In this document: in pieces, positions 51,019 to 61,267 of the stretch
Layout: every line of letters begins with the position of its first letter
How positions within the stretch are numbered: position 1 is the first letter of the stretch
Assembly: GCF_000384315.1 (NCBI RefSeq)
Contig: NZ_ARVW01000001.1
Span: 5,456,157 to 5,520,156 of the forward strand
Length of the DNA: 64,000 nucleotides
Source: Amycolatopsis nigrescens CSC17Ta-90
GTDB lineage: Bacteria > Actinomycetota > Actinomycetes > Mycobacteriales > Pseudonocardiaceae
Direction: 5' to 3'
The notes under the pieces: generated by a model
Seen by the model: the letters and a program-made list of their open reading frames with translations, nothing else
Database searches by the model: none
Told to the model about the DNA's origin: nothing
Program-made: the position numbers and the translations under genes

Positions 51019-51723
51019 ATGACCGAACCCGCTCCTTGGTCGGTGTGGACAAGGCCTCGCCCCGAACCGCGCCGGCGCGCGCCGGGGGTGGACCAGTACG
51101 TGGCCGCCGCACTGGCCGTCGCCGATGCGGAGGGTTTGGCCGCGGTGTCGATGCGCCGGGTCGCGGGCGACCTCGGTTCCGGGACGGCCACCCTCTACCG
51201 CTACATCACCAACCGCGACGAACTGGTGGACCTGATGATCGACGCGGCGCAGGGCGAGGACCCGCTCCCCGAGCCCTCGCGGGACTGGCGCGCCGGCCTG
51301 GCCGCGGTCGCGCACGCGCTGCGCGCGACCCTGCTGCGGCATCCGTGGTTGGCGGGCGAACTGACGGGCAGGCCCTCGCTCGGCCCCAACTCGTTGCGGC
51401 GGTCCGAATCCGCGCTGCGCGCCGCTGTCGCGCTCACGCCCGACATCACCATGGCCTCGCAGGCACTCGGTGCCGTGCGCGCGTACGTGCTGGGCTCGGT
51501 GGCCACCCAGCAGGCCGCCCGGCGCGCCGAGCAGCGCACCGGCCTGACCGAGGAGCAGTGGCAGCGCAGCGTCGGCCCCTACATCCGCGAGGTCATCGCG
51601 GCGGGCGAGCACCCGATGCTCGCCCGCCGCGTGCACGAAGCCGAGGAACTCGAGCCCGACGTCGAGTTCGCGTTCGGCCTGGACTGCGTGCTCGACGGTC
51701 TCGCGGCCCGAATGGGTCGCTGA
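51019..51723 (+). CDS. TetR-family regulator (TetR_C_1 type)
   Basis: 234 residues from ATG 51019, set by GAAAGGA (51005-51011). A 40-residue Pro/Arg-rich N-terminus precedes the helix-turn-helix VSMRRVAGDLGSGTATLYRYI and a TetR_C_1 domain (DLMIDAAQGED, WLAGELTGRP). Divergent from the 49377 flavin monooxygenase and convergent with rox four bases away. Confidence 0.88.
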   Translation: MTEPAPWSVWTRPRPEPRRRAPGVDQYVAAALAVADAEGLAAVSMRRVAGDLGSGTATLYRYITNRDELVDLMIDAAQGEDPLPEPSRDWRAGLAAVAHALRATLLRHPWLAGELTGRPSLGPNSLRRSESALRAAVALTPDITMASQALGAVRAYVLGSVATQQAARRAEQRTGLTEEQWQRSVGPYIREVIAAGEHPMLARRVHEAEELEPDVEFAFGLDCVLDGLAARMGR

Positions 51724-51727
51724 CCGA

Positions 51728-53311
<1,584 letters not shown>

Positions 53312-53734
53312 CTATAAGCCAGGGCGGCACCCGTCCAATCCTTTTCCAGCGTCACTGGCGTTGGCGCGGTCGATTTCGGCCATGTGCTGCTCGGCCCAGG
53401 TCCGAAGCGCCGCCAGCGGGGTCTCCAGCGACAGGCCCAGCTCCGTGAGCCGGTAGTGCACCCGCGGCGGCACGGTCGGCTCGACCCGGCGGGCGACCAA
53501 CCCGTCCCGGACCAGGCTGTGCAGGGTCACCGACAGCATTTTCTGCGAAACACCGGGCATCCGGCGCCGCAACTCGGCGAAACGCACCTCGTGCGGGGCA
53601 GCCTCCGCGAGGACCTTGACCGCCATCGACATCCACTTCGTGCCGATCCGGTCCAGCAGCTGGCGGGTCGGGCACTCGGGATCGAACAAGTCACCGCGCC
53701 CGTTTCCTGCCGAGCGCGCCGCCTGGGAGGTCAC
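53312..53734 (-). CDS. HxlR-family regulator
   Basis: 140 residues from GTG 53734. CPTRQLLDRIGTKW opens the HxlR winged helix, followed by RFAELRRRMPGVSQKMLSVTL (recognition region) and PRVHYRLTELG (wing). A TTG at 53779 would add 15 residues starting with two cysteines. Upstream of rox on the same strand and divergent from an epoxide-hydrolase-like gene with repeated GGTAAC sites, it could regulate either or both. Confidence 0.82.
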   Translation of the reverse strand: MTSQAARSAGNGRGDLFDPECPTRQLLDRIGTKWMSMAVKVLAEAAPHEVRFAELRRRMPGVSQKMLSVTLHSLVRDGLVARRVEPTVPPRVHYRLTELGLSLETPLAALRTWAEQHMAEIDRANASDAGKGLDGCRPGL

Positions 53735-53784
53735 CTGGAGCTCACCACCTGTGGAGAAGGTGCCGTCTTGGCAGCACAACTGGA

Positions 53785-53817
53785 GTTACCTACCGTTCCC
53801 TGGTAACCAATGGTAAC
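53785..53817. promoter_or_regulatory. GGTAAC repeats, candidate HxlR sites
   Basis: GTTACC (53785-53790) and GGTAAC (53802-53807) are inverted; a third GGTAAC follows at 53812-53817 as a direct repeat within TGGTAACCA units. They fill the space between the HxlR and hydrolase genes. Confidence 0.45.
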
Positions 53818-53833
53818 CATCCTTGGAGGCTAC

Positions 53834-54736
53834 ATGCCCGGCACCTCACCAGCGAGCACTTCCGCACGGCACCGCGCCGGCATCGTGCTGCGGCAAATCA
53901 GCACCAACGGCATCCAGGCCAACGTGGCTGTCGCCGGCACCGGGCCGGCAGTCCTGCTGCTGCACGGCTTTCCACACACCTGGCGGCTCTGGACCGAGAT
54001 CATCGGTCCCCTGGCCGGACAGCACCGGGTCATCGCCCCGGATCTGCGTGGGCTCGGCGCCAGCACCCGCGCGGCGGGGGGCTACGACGCGGGCACGCTG
54101 GCCGCCGACGCCGAAGGCATTCTCGACGCCCTTGGCGAACCCACCGCCGCCGTGGTCGCCATCGACGCCGGCACCCCGGTCGCCTTCCTGCTCGCCATGC
54201 GGCGGCCGGACCTGGTGCGCCGACTCGTGGTGATGGAGTCGCTGCTGGGCTCACTGCCGGGCGCCGAGGACTTCCTCGCCGGTGGGCCGCCGTGGTGGTT
54301 CGGGTTCCACTCCGTTCCCGGTCTGGGTGAAACGGTCCTGATCGGACACGAGGCGGAGTACCTGGACTGGTTCCTCGCCGCAGGCACCCACGGCCGGGGT
54401 GTACCGCCGGAGATCCGCGACGCCTTCGTCAGCGCCTACACCGGATACGATGCCCTGCGCTGCGCCTTTTCCCACTACCGCGCCACGGCGACCAGTGCGC
54501 GTCAGATCAGCGAGGCCGTGGCGGGTGGTCGGCTCACCGTGCCCACGATGGCGATCGGTGCCCACCCCGTCGGCCGCGCACTGGAACAGCAGTTGCGCCC
54601 GGTCGCCGACGACCTCGCCGGTCACCTCGTTCAGGATTGTGGCCACATCATTCCGCTGGACCGGCCCCAGGAACTGCTCCGCCTCCTGCCGCCCTTCCTG
54701 GCCGCCGGATCACGCGATCGCACCCTTCCGCGGTAG
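53834..54736 (+). CDS. Epoxide hydrolase-like alpha/beta hydrolase
   Basis: 300 residues. LLHGFPHTWRLW opens the fold; the nucleophile position reads AIDAGTPVA, with Asp where esterases have Ser, as in epoxide hydrolases and haloalkane dehalogenases. CGHIIP supplies the histidine. ATG 53834 follows TTGGAGG. Between HxlR and MarR genes, in the oxidoreductase-rich region, it could open epoxides made by a monooxygenase. Confidence 0.82.
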   Translation: MPGTSPASTSARHRAGIVLRQISTNGIQANVAVAGTGPAVLLLHGFPHTWRLWTEIIGPLAGQHRVIAPDLRGLGASTRAAGGYDAGTLAADAEGILDALGEPTAAVVAIDAGTPVAFLLAMRRPDLVRRLVVMESLLGSLPGAEDFLAGGPPWWFGFHSVPGLGETVLIGHEAEYLDWFLAAGTHGRGVPPEIRDAFVSAYTGYDALRCAFSHYRATATSARQISEAVAGGRLTVPTMAIGAHPVGRALEQQLRPVADDLAGHLVQDCGHIIPLDRPQELLRLLPPFLAAGSRDRTLPR

Positions 54737-54743
54737 CCGAGTC

Positions 54744-55205
54744 CTACCCGACCTCTTCGATCGCCGGGACGAGCCGCCGGAGCAACGCGACCAACTGTTT
54801 GCGTTCCCCTGGCGAGAACACGGCGAACGCCTGCGCCTGACGTTCCCGCCGACGCGCCAGCAACCGCGCCATCCGGTCCCGGCCGTCCCTGGTGAGGGTT
54901 ACCAGCACCTTCCGCTCGTCGTGCGGTGACCGCCGCCGCACGACCACCCCGGCGGCCGCCAGCTGCTGCAGCATCCGGGTGGCTGTCGGGATCGAGACAT
55001 CCGCGGCCGCGGCGAGGCGCCCCACCGGCAACTCGGTGTCGCCCACCAGCGGCTCCAGCAGGGTGAGCTGCGGCAACGACAGCCCGCCGTCACGATCGGC
55101 GCCCGTCGAACGAGCCTTGCGTACCGCGAAGAACAGCTCGTCGGCGGCCTGGGCGAGCTCGTCGACCTCCGTCGGCGTTGGCGGAACGTTGCCGGTCGTC
55201 TTCAT
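54744..55205 (-). CDS. MarR-family regulator
   Basis: 153 residues. The winged helix LSLPQLTLLEPL, LPVGRLAAAADVSIPTATRML and wing RRRSPHDERKVLVTLT are typical. ATG 55205 has TAATCT seven bases upstream and no clear Shine-Dalgarno. Divergent from the amidohydrolase with an inverted repeat between, likely controlling it. Confidence 0.87.
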   Translation of the reverse strand: MKTTGNVPPTPTEVDELAQAADELFFAVRKARSTGADRDGGLSLPQLTLLEPLVGDTELPVGRLAAAADVSIPTATRMLQQLAAAGVVVRRRSPHDERKVLVTLTRDGRDRMARLLARRRERQAQAFAVFSPGERKQLVALLRRLVPAIEEVG

Positions 55206-55226
55206 GCGAGTTAGATTAGCATGGCA

Positions 55227-55246
55227 ATAGTTAGCAACCTAGCTAT
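55227..55246. promoter_or_regulatory. Candidate MarR operator
   Basis: ATAGTTAG-CAAC-CTAGCTAT is an inverted repeat with one mismatch in eight. It lies directly before the amidohydrolase ribosome-binding site AGGAGG (55248-55253), so binding would block that gene. Confidence 0.55.
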
Positions 55247-55262
55247 CAGGAGGCTCTACGCC

Positions 55263-56192
55263 ATGACCGGCCGGATCGACGTGCACCAGCACCTGCTCCC
55301 ACCTCGCTACCGGCAAGCGCTGGAGAACAGCGAGCGCACTCCCGGCGGCTGGCCCGTCCCCACGTGGGACGCCGGCGCCGCCACCGCGATGATGGACGAC
55401 GCCGGTATCGCCACCGGGGTGCTCTCCATCAGCGCCCCTGGCGTCCACTTCGGCGACGACGCCGCGGCTCGCGAGCTGGCCCGTGAGATCAACGACTTCC
55501 AGGCGGAACTCGTCAAGGACTCGCCGGATCGCTTCGGCCACTTCGCCGTTCTCCCACTGCCGGACTTCGACGGCGCCCTGGACGAAGCCGTGCGCGCCCT
55601 GGACGAACTGCACGCCGACGGAGTCGTCCTCCTGTCCAACGCACACGGCCATTACCTCGGCGACCCCGCGTACGAGCCGCTCTGGACGGAACTGGACTCG
55701 CGGGACGCCGTGGTTTTCGTGCACCCGACCGAACCACCGATCCCGCAACTGGCCGGCCTGCCGAGCCCGCTGCTGGACTTCCCGTTCGACACCACACGCA
55801 CGGCACTCGACCTCGTCGCGCACGGCGTATTCGACCGGCACCCGCGCCTGCGCGTGATCCTGTCGCACGCCGGCGGTTTCCTGCCCTTCGCCGCACGCCG
55901 CTTCGTCGGCGCAGCGATGTTCAACCCAGACACCACACCGGAAACCATCATGGCCGGGCTACGCCGCTTCTACTTCGACACCGCCCTGTCCGCCAGCCCC
56001 ACGGCCCTGCCTTCCCTGCTCGCCTTCGCCGAACCCGGCCACATCCTCTACGGCAGCGACTTCCCCTTCGCCCCAGCGGAATGGCGCGCCGACTTCGACC
56101 ACTGCCTCACCACCTACGACGGCCCCGACGCCGACCGGCTCACCGCCGTGGACCGGACCGCCGCGCAAGCGCTGTTCCCCCGACTCGCCTGA
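55263..56192 (+). CDS. Amidohydrolase_2 family metal-dependent hydrolase or decarboxylase
   Basis: 309 residues. The first metal motif is IDVHQHLLPP; VLSHAGG and LYGSDFPFAP hold the later His and Asp ligands, as in the ACMSD/gamma-resorcylate decarboxylase group. It would act on an aromatic acid or ring-cleavage product in the cytoplasm. ATG 55263 is set by AGGAGG; an earlier in-frame start overlaps the operator. Divergent from MarR. Confidence 0.87.
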   Translation: MTGRIDVHQHLLPPRYRQALENSERTPGGWPVPTWDAGAATAMMDDAGIATGVLSISAPGVHFGDDAAARELAREINDFQAELVKDSPDRFGHFAVLPLPDFDGALDEAVRALDELHADGVVLLSNAHGHYLGDPAYEPLWTELDSRDAVVFVHPTEPPIPQLAGLPSPLLDFPFDTTRTALDLVAHGVFDRHPRLRVILSHAGGFLPFAARRFVGAAMFNPDTTPETIMAGLRRFYFDTALSASPTALPSLLAFAEPGHILYGSDFPFAPAEWRADFDHCLTTYDGPDADRLTAVDRTAAQALFPRLA

Positions 56193-56266
56193 CCCGCACG
56201 CGACGGACCCACCGGCGTACTCCACGCGGCATGAGCGTGTGCCGAGTGCGGCTGTTGTCTGGGTGC

Positions 56267-56854
56267 CTACAGCATTCCCGCCGCGCGGAAGAGCCGGTCA
56301 TAAATCGCGCGGACGGTCTCCTGCTTGCGCGCGTTGTAGTCCATGACGCGCCCACCTCCTTGGACTGCCGCTCGTTTGGCGTCCTCGTACTGAGCGCGGT
56401 CCTCGGGGTGGGCGCGCAGCCAGTCGCAGAACATGCGGTGCCGGATGAGCTCCGGGCACTCTGGTCCGAACACGTGCAGGTTCACGCGGGGCTCGGCCAA
56501 CATCAGGCACCGGTGTTCGTGCCAGGACGGCTCCCGAACCGTGAGGATGTAGCCGATCCGCGTGAGCTGAGGGACGTACCGCTTCTCGTCGCGGGGATCG
56601 GCCACCGTCAGATCGATGTCGATGACGTCCTTGGCGGCCAGTCCTTCGACGGAGGTCGACCCGACATGCTCGAGGTCCACCACCACCGGGCCGAGCGCCG
56701 CGCGGATCTCCGTCGCCGCGGCCCGGTAGGAGCGCGGCCACTCGGGCTTGTAGGCAACGATCGAGACCGTCTCCGGTGCTGGGGGGCCGTGCACCCACGG
56801 GCTCTCGGCCGGGTCCGGGTCCTGGTGTCGGGTGATCTCCTCGAAGGTGGGCAC
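56267..56854 (-). CDS. GrpB/UPF0157 family protein
   Basis: 195 residues. VSIVAYKPEWPRSY, VEHVGSTSVEGLAAKDVIDI and HEHRCLML are the signature of the GrpB family, related to nucleotidyltransferases and to a domain fused to dephospho-CoA kinase. Function unknown. GTG 56854 gives the usual start; the open frame extends further upstream without support. Confidence 0.85.
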   Translation of the reverse strand: MPTFEEITRHQDPDPAESPWVHGPPAPETVSIVAYKPEWPRSYRAAATEIRAALGPVVVDLEHVGSTSVEGLAAKDVIDIDLTVADPRDEKRYVPQLTRIGYILTVREPSWHEHRCLMLAEPRVNLHVFGPECPELIRHRMFCDWLRAHPEDRAQYEDAKRAAVQGGGRVMDYNARKQETVRAIYDRLFRAAGML

Positions 56855-56933
56855 CCGGGTCAACGTAGCAGCGGACCGCTGGGGAGCCGATCTTCTTGTA
56901 CGCGGACGCGACTCCAAAGGAGCGACATCGGCC

Positions 56934-58118
56934 TCAGGCCGGGCGTCCGGCGCCCGCGTAGTCGTCGCCCGCCTTGCGGTAGGTGTGCACCTGCACCGCT
57001 TGGCCGAAGGTGGGCGCGTCGATCATCTGCTGGTTGCCGATGTAGAGCCCGACGTGGTGGATCTTCGTGGACGGTTCGCCGTAGAAGATCAGGTCGCCCA
57101 GCTCCGGCTCGCTGCCCTGCGGGATCAGCGGCACGCTGCCGTACTGCCAGTGCGCGGTGCGTTTCAGCGTGATGCCCGCGGTGCCGTACGCGGCCGTCGT
57201 CAGACCGGAGCAGTCGAACCCGAGATCGCCCTTCTCCTCACCGTTGCCGCCCCACACGTAGGGCAGGCCGATCTTCTCGATGGCGAAGTTCACCGCCTGC
57301 AGCACCGCCGGTTTCGGTGGCACGGACGCCTTTCCGATCGTGCCGTACACGTTCGCGGTGGCCAGCGCCCGGTGCAGGATCACCGGTGCGCTCTGCAGCA
57401 CGGCGACGCCGTCCCACCACGCCTTGCCCACCGCGAGGTCGCGGTCGCCGTCGCAGAGCGCGCGGCCGGCGGCCAGCGCGCTGTCGTCGATGTTCTGCAC
57501 GTCGGCCGCTTCGCCGCGGTACTTCTGCCACAGCGCGGGGGTCAGCTGCATCGGGCCGGTGGCCTTCGGGGCGGATACCACCTTGTCGTAGAAATCGCGC
57601 ACTCCGACCGTGCCGATCGGTGCGCCCGCGGTGCCGTCGTCACCGATCGGGCCGCCGCCGGTCCGGCCGTGGTTCGTGGCCACCCGGCCAACCGCGGCCA
57701 GTGTCACCCAGGAAAGGTGGCAGTTCGGGCGTTCCTTGGCCATGGCCACGGTCGCCTTGGCGTACCCGGTCATCACCCTGGCCGGCACGTCCAGCCATTC
57801 GGCCACCTTGCCGACCCAGGCGTCGAACTCCTGGCCTTGGCGCGCCGGTGCCTGCGCGGGCGGCTGGGAGGGCGGTGGCTGCTGGCTCGACGGCGGCGGC
57901 ATCGACGACGGCAGCTCCGGCAACGGGCCCGCCGGCGCGGTGTTCGCCACCGGTGCCGCATCCTCCGGCGGTGCCAGCTGGGTGACCGCGACCAGGGTGC
58001 CCGCCGCCACGGCGACCGCGGCCACCGTCACGATCAGCTTCCGGCGCCCGCTCGGCTGCCGCTCACCGTTCTGTTCCTCGTCCGGTACCGCTTCTTTTCC
58101 AGCGTCCTGTTCGGTCAT
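56934..58118 (-). CDS. NlpC/P60 hydrolase with degenerate transglycosylase domain
   Basis: 394 residues. A single membrane segment (28-48), a Pro/Ser-rich linker, a lytic-transglycosylase-like domain (about 95-250) and a C-terminal NlpC/P60 domain with catalytic Cys303 in FDCSGL and His in IHHVGLYIG. In the middle domain the catalytic Glu of the usual GRVESDHG is Ala147 (GRVATNHG), so this half is probably binding-only. It cleaves peptidoglycan peptides outside the membrane. Its start overlaps the nucleoside hydrolase stop by four bases. Confidence 0.88.
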   Translation of the reverse strand: MTEQDAGKEAVPDEEQNGERQPSGRRKLIVTVAAVAVAAGTLVAVTQLAPPEDAAPVANTAPAGPLPELPSSMPPPSSQQPPPSQPPAQAPARQGQEFDAWVGKVAEWLDVPARVMTGYAKATVAMAKERPNCHLSWVTLAAVGRVATNHGRTGGGPIGDDGTAGAPIGTVGVRDFYDKVVSAPKATGPMQLTPALWQKYRGEAADVQNIDDSALAAGRALCDGDRDLAVGKAWWDGVAVLQSAPVILHRALATANVYGTIGKASVPPKPAVLQAVNFAIEKIGLPYVWGGNGEEKGDLGFDCSGLTTAAYGTAGITLKRTAHWQYGSVPLIPQGSEPELGDLIFYGEPSTKIHHVGLYIGNQQMIDAPTFGQAVQVHTYRKAGDDYAGAGRPA

Positions 58119-59077
58119 CGCTTCGCCCCCGAAATCCGCTCCAGTACGAAGGTGCGGAGCCCGTCCAGATCGGTGTCCACAGCCACGTCCACAGTATGCG
58201 GCTCCTCGCCGGTTTCGCCGCGCAATCCGGGCAGGCGGCTGTCCACCACGGTGGCGCCGCGACTCGGCCCCAGCGAGCACTCGACCTCCACCGGCAGCGC
58301 CTCGGTGCGCAGCATCCCCGGCCGGATCGCCTCCGCGACCGCGACCGCGTCGTGCAGCACGATGCCGTCCCAGCCGAGTGCCTTCTTGTAGTGCTCCAGG
58401 TAGTCCGGGGTGAGCGCGTTCAGCGCCGCGCCGATCGGGGAGGACCCGGCCAGCTCCGCCAGCCAGCCGGTGTCCACCGCGCAGCGGTAGGTCAGGTCCA
58501 TCGGCACCAGCACGGCGGGCACCGCCTCCTCGACCAACACCCGCCTGGCCGCTTCGGGATCGCTCCAGATGTTGAACTCCGCGGCCGCGGTGGTGTTGCC
58601 ACGGACGAGGCCGCCGCCCATCAGCACGATGCGGTCGATCTTCTCCGCGATCCCCGGATGCGCGGCGAGCAGCAGCGCGATGTTGGTCAGCGGGCCGATC
58701 GGGGCGAGCGTGACCGGCTCGTCCGCGGCCTCCAGCAGGGACACCAGCATGCTGACCGCGTCCACCGGCTCCAGCGCGCGCACCGGGTCGGGCAACTCGC
58801 CGGCGCGGCCGGACAGCCCGTCCGCGCCATGCGCGTACCTGGCGCGATGCGGATGCGGGTAGACCAGCGGCCGCGCGGCACCGGCCGCGACCGGCACGTC
58901 GGCCCGCCCGCACAGCGAGAGCAGCCGGAGCGCGTTGCGGGTGGTGGCCGACAGCGGCACGTTGCCGAACACGGTGGTCACACCCAGCAGCTCCACGTCC
59001 TCGCTCAGCGCGGCCAGCGCGATCGCGAACGCGTCATCGACACCAGGGTCGGTGTCGATGATCAGTTTCCTGCCCAT
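58115..59077 (-). CDS. Inosine-uridine type nucleoside hydrolase
   Basis: 320 residues. The calcium-binding N-terminus IIDTDPGVDDA (Asp8, 10, 14, 15), LAPIGPLTNIA and FNIWSDPEAARR are the family's landmarks. It cleaves ribonucleosides to base and ribose for salvage. It overlaps the peptidoglycan hydrolase gene by four bases, an odd pair in function. Start ATG 59077. Confidence 0.92.
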   Translation of the reverse strand: MGRKLIIDTDPGVDDAFAIALAALSEDVELLGVTTVFGNVPLSATTRNALRLLSLCGRADVPVAAGAARPLVYPHPHRARYAHGADGLSGRAGELPDPVRALEPVDAVSMLVSLLEAADEPVTLAPIGPLTNIALLLAAHPGIAEKIDRIVLMGGGLVRGNTTAAAEFNIWSDPEAARRVLVEEAVPAVLVPMDLTYRCAVDTGWLAELAGSSPIGAALNALTPDYLEHYKKALGWDGIVLHDAVAVAEAIRPGMLRTEALPVEVECSLGPSRGATVVDSRLPGLRGETGEEPHTVDVAVDTDLDGLRTFVLERISGAKR

Positions 59078-59128
59078 TGAGCTCCCTCGGCTTCGAAATC
59101 ACCCTGCCGACAGGTTACGGTCACGGAC

Positions 59129-59884
59129 ATGACGTCCATGTGGGGTTCCCCCGCGCTCTCGCGGTTGCGTGCCTGGCAGCGGGCCCGCCGCGACCCGCGG
59201 CAGGCCCGCTTCCTGACCGCGGACTCGTTGCGCTGGGCGCTGCGCAACCGGGCGTACACCCCCTGGTACCTGGTGCGGTACTGGCGGCTGCTGCGGTTCC
59301 GGCTGGCGAACCCGCACATCATCCTGCGGGGCATGGTCTTCCTCGGGAAGGACGTGGAGATCCACTGCCGCCCCGGCTACGGCCGCCTCGAGATCGGCCG
59401 GTGGGTGCACATCGGGGACGGCAACGCGATCCGCTGTCACGAGGGCTCGCTGCGGATTGGCGACAAGGCGGTCTTCGGCAGGCAGAACGTGATCAACGGC
59501 TACCTCGACATCGAGCTCGGCGCGGCGACACTGGTCGCGGACTGGGTCTACATCTGCGACTTCGACCACGTCACCACCGACATCAACCTGCCGATCAAGG
59601 ACCAGGGCATCGTGAAGTCGCCGGTGCGGATCGGGCCGGACACCTGGATCGGCACCAAGGTCTCGGTGCTCAAGGGGACCAGGGTCGGCCGCGGCTGCGT
59701 GCTCGGCGCACACGCGGTGGTGCGCGGCGACATTCCGGACTACGCGATCGCCGTCGGCTCCCCGGCCAGGGTGGTTCGCGACCGCCAGGCCGACTACGCC
59801 GCCGACGCCGCCCGCCGCGAGGCCGTCGCCGACATGGCCCGCAAGGCGAACAAGGCCCTGCAGAAGACCCTCGGCGAGTCCTGA
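59129..59884 (+). CDS. Left-handed beta-helix (hexapeptide) acyltransferase
   Basis: 251 residues. Hexapeptide repeats run from about 65 to 205 (GKDVEIHCRPGYGRLEIG, RIGDKAVFGRQNVING, IGPDTWIGTKVSVLKG) with VADWVYICDFDHVTTD in the trimer active-site loop. The N-terminal 60 residues are basic and helical. Such enzymes acetylate sugars or other acceptors. Divergent from the nucleoside hydrolase. Substrate unknown. Confidence 0.85.
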   Translation: MTSMWGSPALSRLRAWQRARRDPRQARFLTADSLRWALRNRAYTPWYLVRYWRLLRFRLANPHIILRGMVFLGKDVEIHCRPGYGRLEIGRWVHIGDGNAIRCHEGSLRIGDKAVFGRQNVINGYLDIELGAATLVADWVYICDFDHVTTDINLPIKDQGIVKSPVRIGPDTWIGTKVSVLKGTRVGRGCVLGAHAVVRGDIPDYAIAVGSPARVVRDRQADYAADAARREAVADMARKANKALQKTLGES

Positions 59885-59904
59885 CCCGATCGTGTAATCG
59901 CAGT

Positions 59905-59920
59905 TCGAACGCCTGTTCGA
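59905..59920. promoter_or_regulatory. LexA (SOS) box
   Basis: TCGAACGCCTGTTCGA is a perfect match to the actinobacterial SOS consensus TCGAAC-N4-GTTCGA. It lies 13 bases before the HNH gene's GTG and just 5' of the -10 TATTCT (59922-59927), so LexA would block transcription. Confidence 0.85.
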
Positions 59921-59933
59921 GTATTCTGAAGGC

Positions 59934-61157
59934 GTGGACGAAACACAGGCAGTGCCGGCGTGGCAGCTCTCCGATGGGGAGCTGACCGCGGCGCTGCTGC
60001 ACACCCAGGCCGTGCTTTCCCGGACCTACGGCCGAATGCTGGCCCTGGTTGCCGAAGTCGACGGCCGAGGGCTGGCTTCGGCCAAGGGCTACCGCAACAC
60101 CGCGGCCTTCCTGTCCGGGGCGATGCGCCTGTCCGCGCGGGAGGCGAAGGCCAGGGTGGCGCAGGCGACCACCCCGATGCCGCTGACCGGCAAGGCGCTG
60201 GCCGAAGGTGTCATCACCGTTGAGCACGTCACCGAGATCCATCGCGTCCTGGTCAGGGCTCCCGAAGGTCTCGACCCGGAAAAGCTGGAGTACGCCGAGC
60301 AGGCGCTCGTCGAGCTGGCCGGGCAGGCGCCGCCGTTGTCCGTGCGTCAGGCCGGGGCGAGGCTGCTCGCCTACTGGGATGTGGACACGAAAGGTCCGGG
60401 CGACCCCGAAGACGGGCTCGCCCGCCCGCGGCGGAGGTTCCGGTACTGGTTCGCCGCCGATGGGCAGATGCACTTCGCCGGGGAGCTCGATCCCGAGACC
60501 GCGGCACTGCTCCAGTCGATCGTGACCCCATTGGCCCGCCCTCGCCCGCTCGACGAGTTCGGCCGGGAAGACGGCCGCACCCTCGCCCAGCGCCAAGGCG
60601 ACGCTTTGGCGGAAACGATCGGGCTCGCGGCCCACGCCCCGGAACTTCCCGTCACCGGCGGCGAACGCGCGCTGATGATGGTCACCATCGGCCTGGATGA
60701 ACTGGAGCGCCGCGCCGGAGCCGCCTATCTCGACGGGGTCGGCTACACGAGCGTCAGCCAGCTTCGCCGGCTGTGCTGCGATGCGAAAGTCGTGCCCGCG
60801 GTGCTCGGCTCCAGTGGCGAGATCCTGGACCTCGGCCGCGCCCGACGACTCGCCTCTCCCGCACAGTGCCGCGCGCTGGCCATCCGCGACCGCGGCTGCG
60901 CCAGACCGGGCTGCGGCCGCCCGCCCAAATACTGCCAGGCCCACCACATCAAGGAATGGGTCGACGGCGGCGACACCGACATCGGCAATCTTGTGCTGCT
61001 GTGCGAATTCCACCACCGCGAACTGCACCACACCGGCTGGTCCGTCCGGATGGCCGACAGCGGCGTCCCGGAGTTCATCCCGCCGAAATGGCTGGACCAG
61101 GAACAACGGCCGATCCGCAACACCGCCCACGACCTACCCCACCAGCACGCCGCCTAG
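59934..61157 (+). CDS. SOS-regulated 13E12-repeat HNH nuclease-like protein
   Basis: 407 residues. The N-terminal two-thirds is DUF222 (LSDGELTAALLHTQ, GLASAKGYRNTAAFL), the 13E12-repeat family of mycobacteria and relatives. The C-terminal HNH motif CARPGCGRPPKYCQAHHIKE...NLVLLCEFHHRELH has all metal-binding Cys and His residues. GTG 59934 has TATTCT six bases before it and no Shine-Dalgarno, so it is leaderless. A LexA box controls it. Whether the protein cuts DNA has not been shown for the family; DNA-damage induction is strongly implied. Confidence 0.9.
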   Translation: MDETQAVPAWQLSDGELTAALLHTQAVLSRTYGRMLALVAEVDGRGLASAKGYRNTAAFLSGAMRLSAREAKARVAQATTPMPLTGKALAEGVITVEHVTEIHRVLVRAPEGLDPEKLEYAEQALVELAGQAPPLSVRQAGARLLAYWDVDTKGPGDPEDGLARPRRRFRYWFAADGQMHFAGELDPETAALLQSIVTPLARPRPLDEFGREDGRTLAQRQGDALAETIGLAAHAPELPVTGGERALMMVTIGLDELERRAGAAYLDGVGYTSVSQLRRLCCDAKVVPAVLGSSGEILDLGRARRLASPAQCRALAIRDRGCARPGCGRPPKYCQAHHIKEWVDGGDTDIGNLVLLCEFHHRELHHTGWSVRMADSGVPEFIPPKWLDQEQRPIRNTAHDLPHQHAA

Positions 61158-61177
61158 ACAGGGAGCCTTCAGTGCAT

Positions 61178-61197
61178 CCGCGCCAAAGGGCGGTTTT
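61178..61197 (+). terminator. Rho-independent terminator after HNH gene
   Basis: CCGC/GCGG with GCC/GGC pairing and a bulge forms a short GC stem around AAA, followed by TTTT. It is the only hairpin in the window with a U-tract. It starts 20 bases after the HNH stop. Confidence 0.6.
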
Positions 61198-61267
61198 GCC
61201 AGATTTGGTTTGTTGATATAACTAACTACCTTTGGTGCTGGTTACCCGGATCTTGGAGGAGTGGCTC

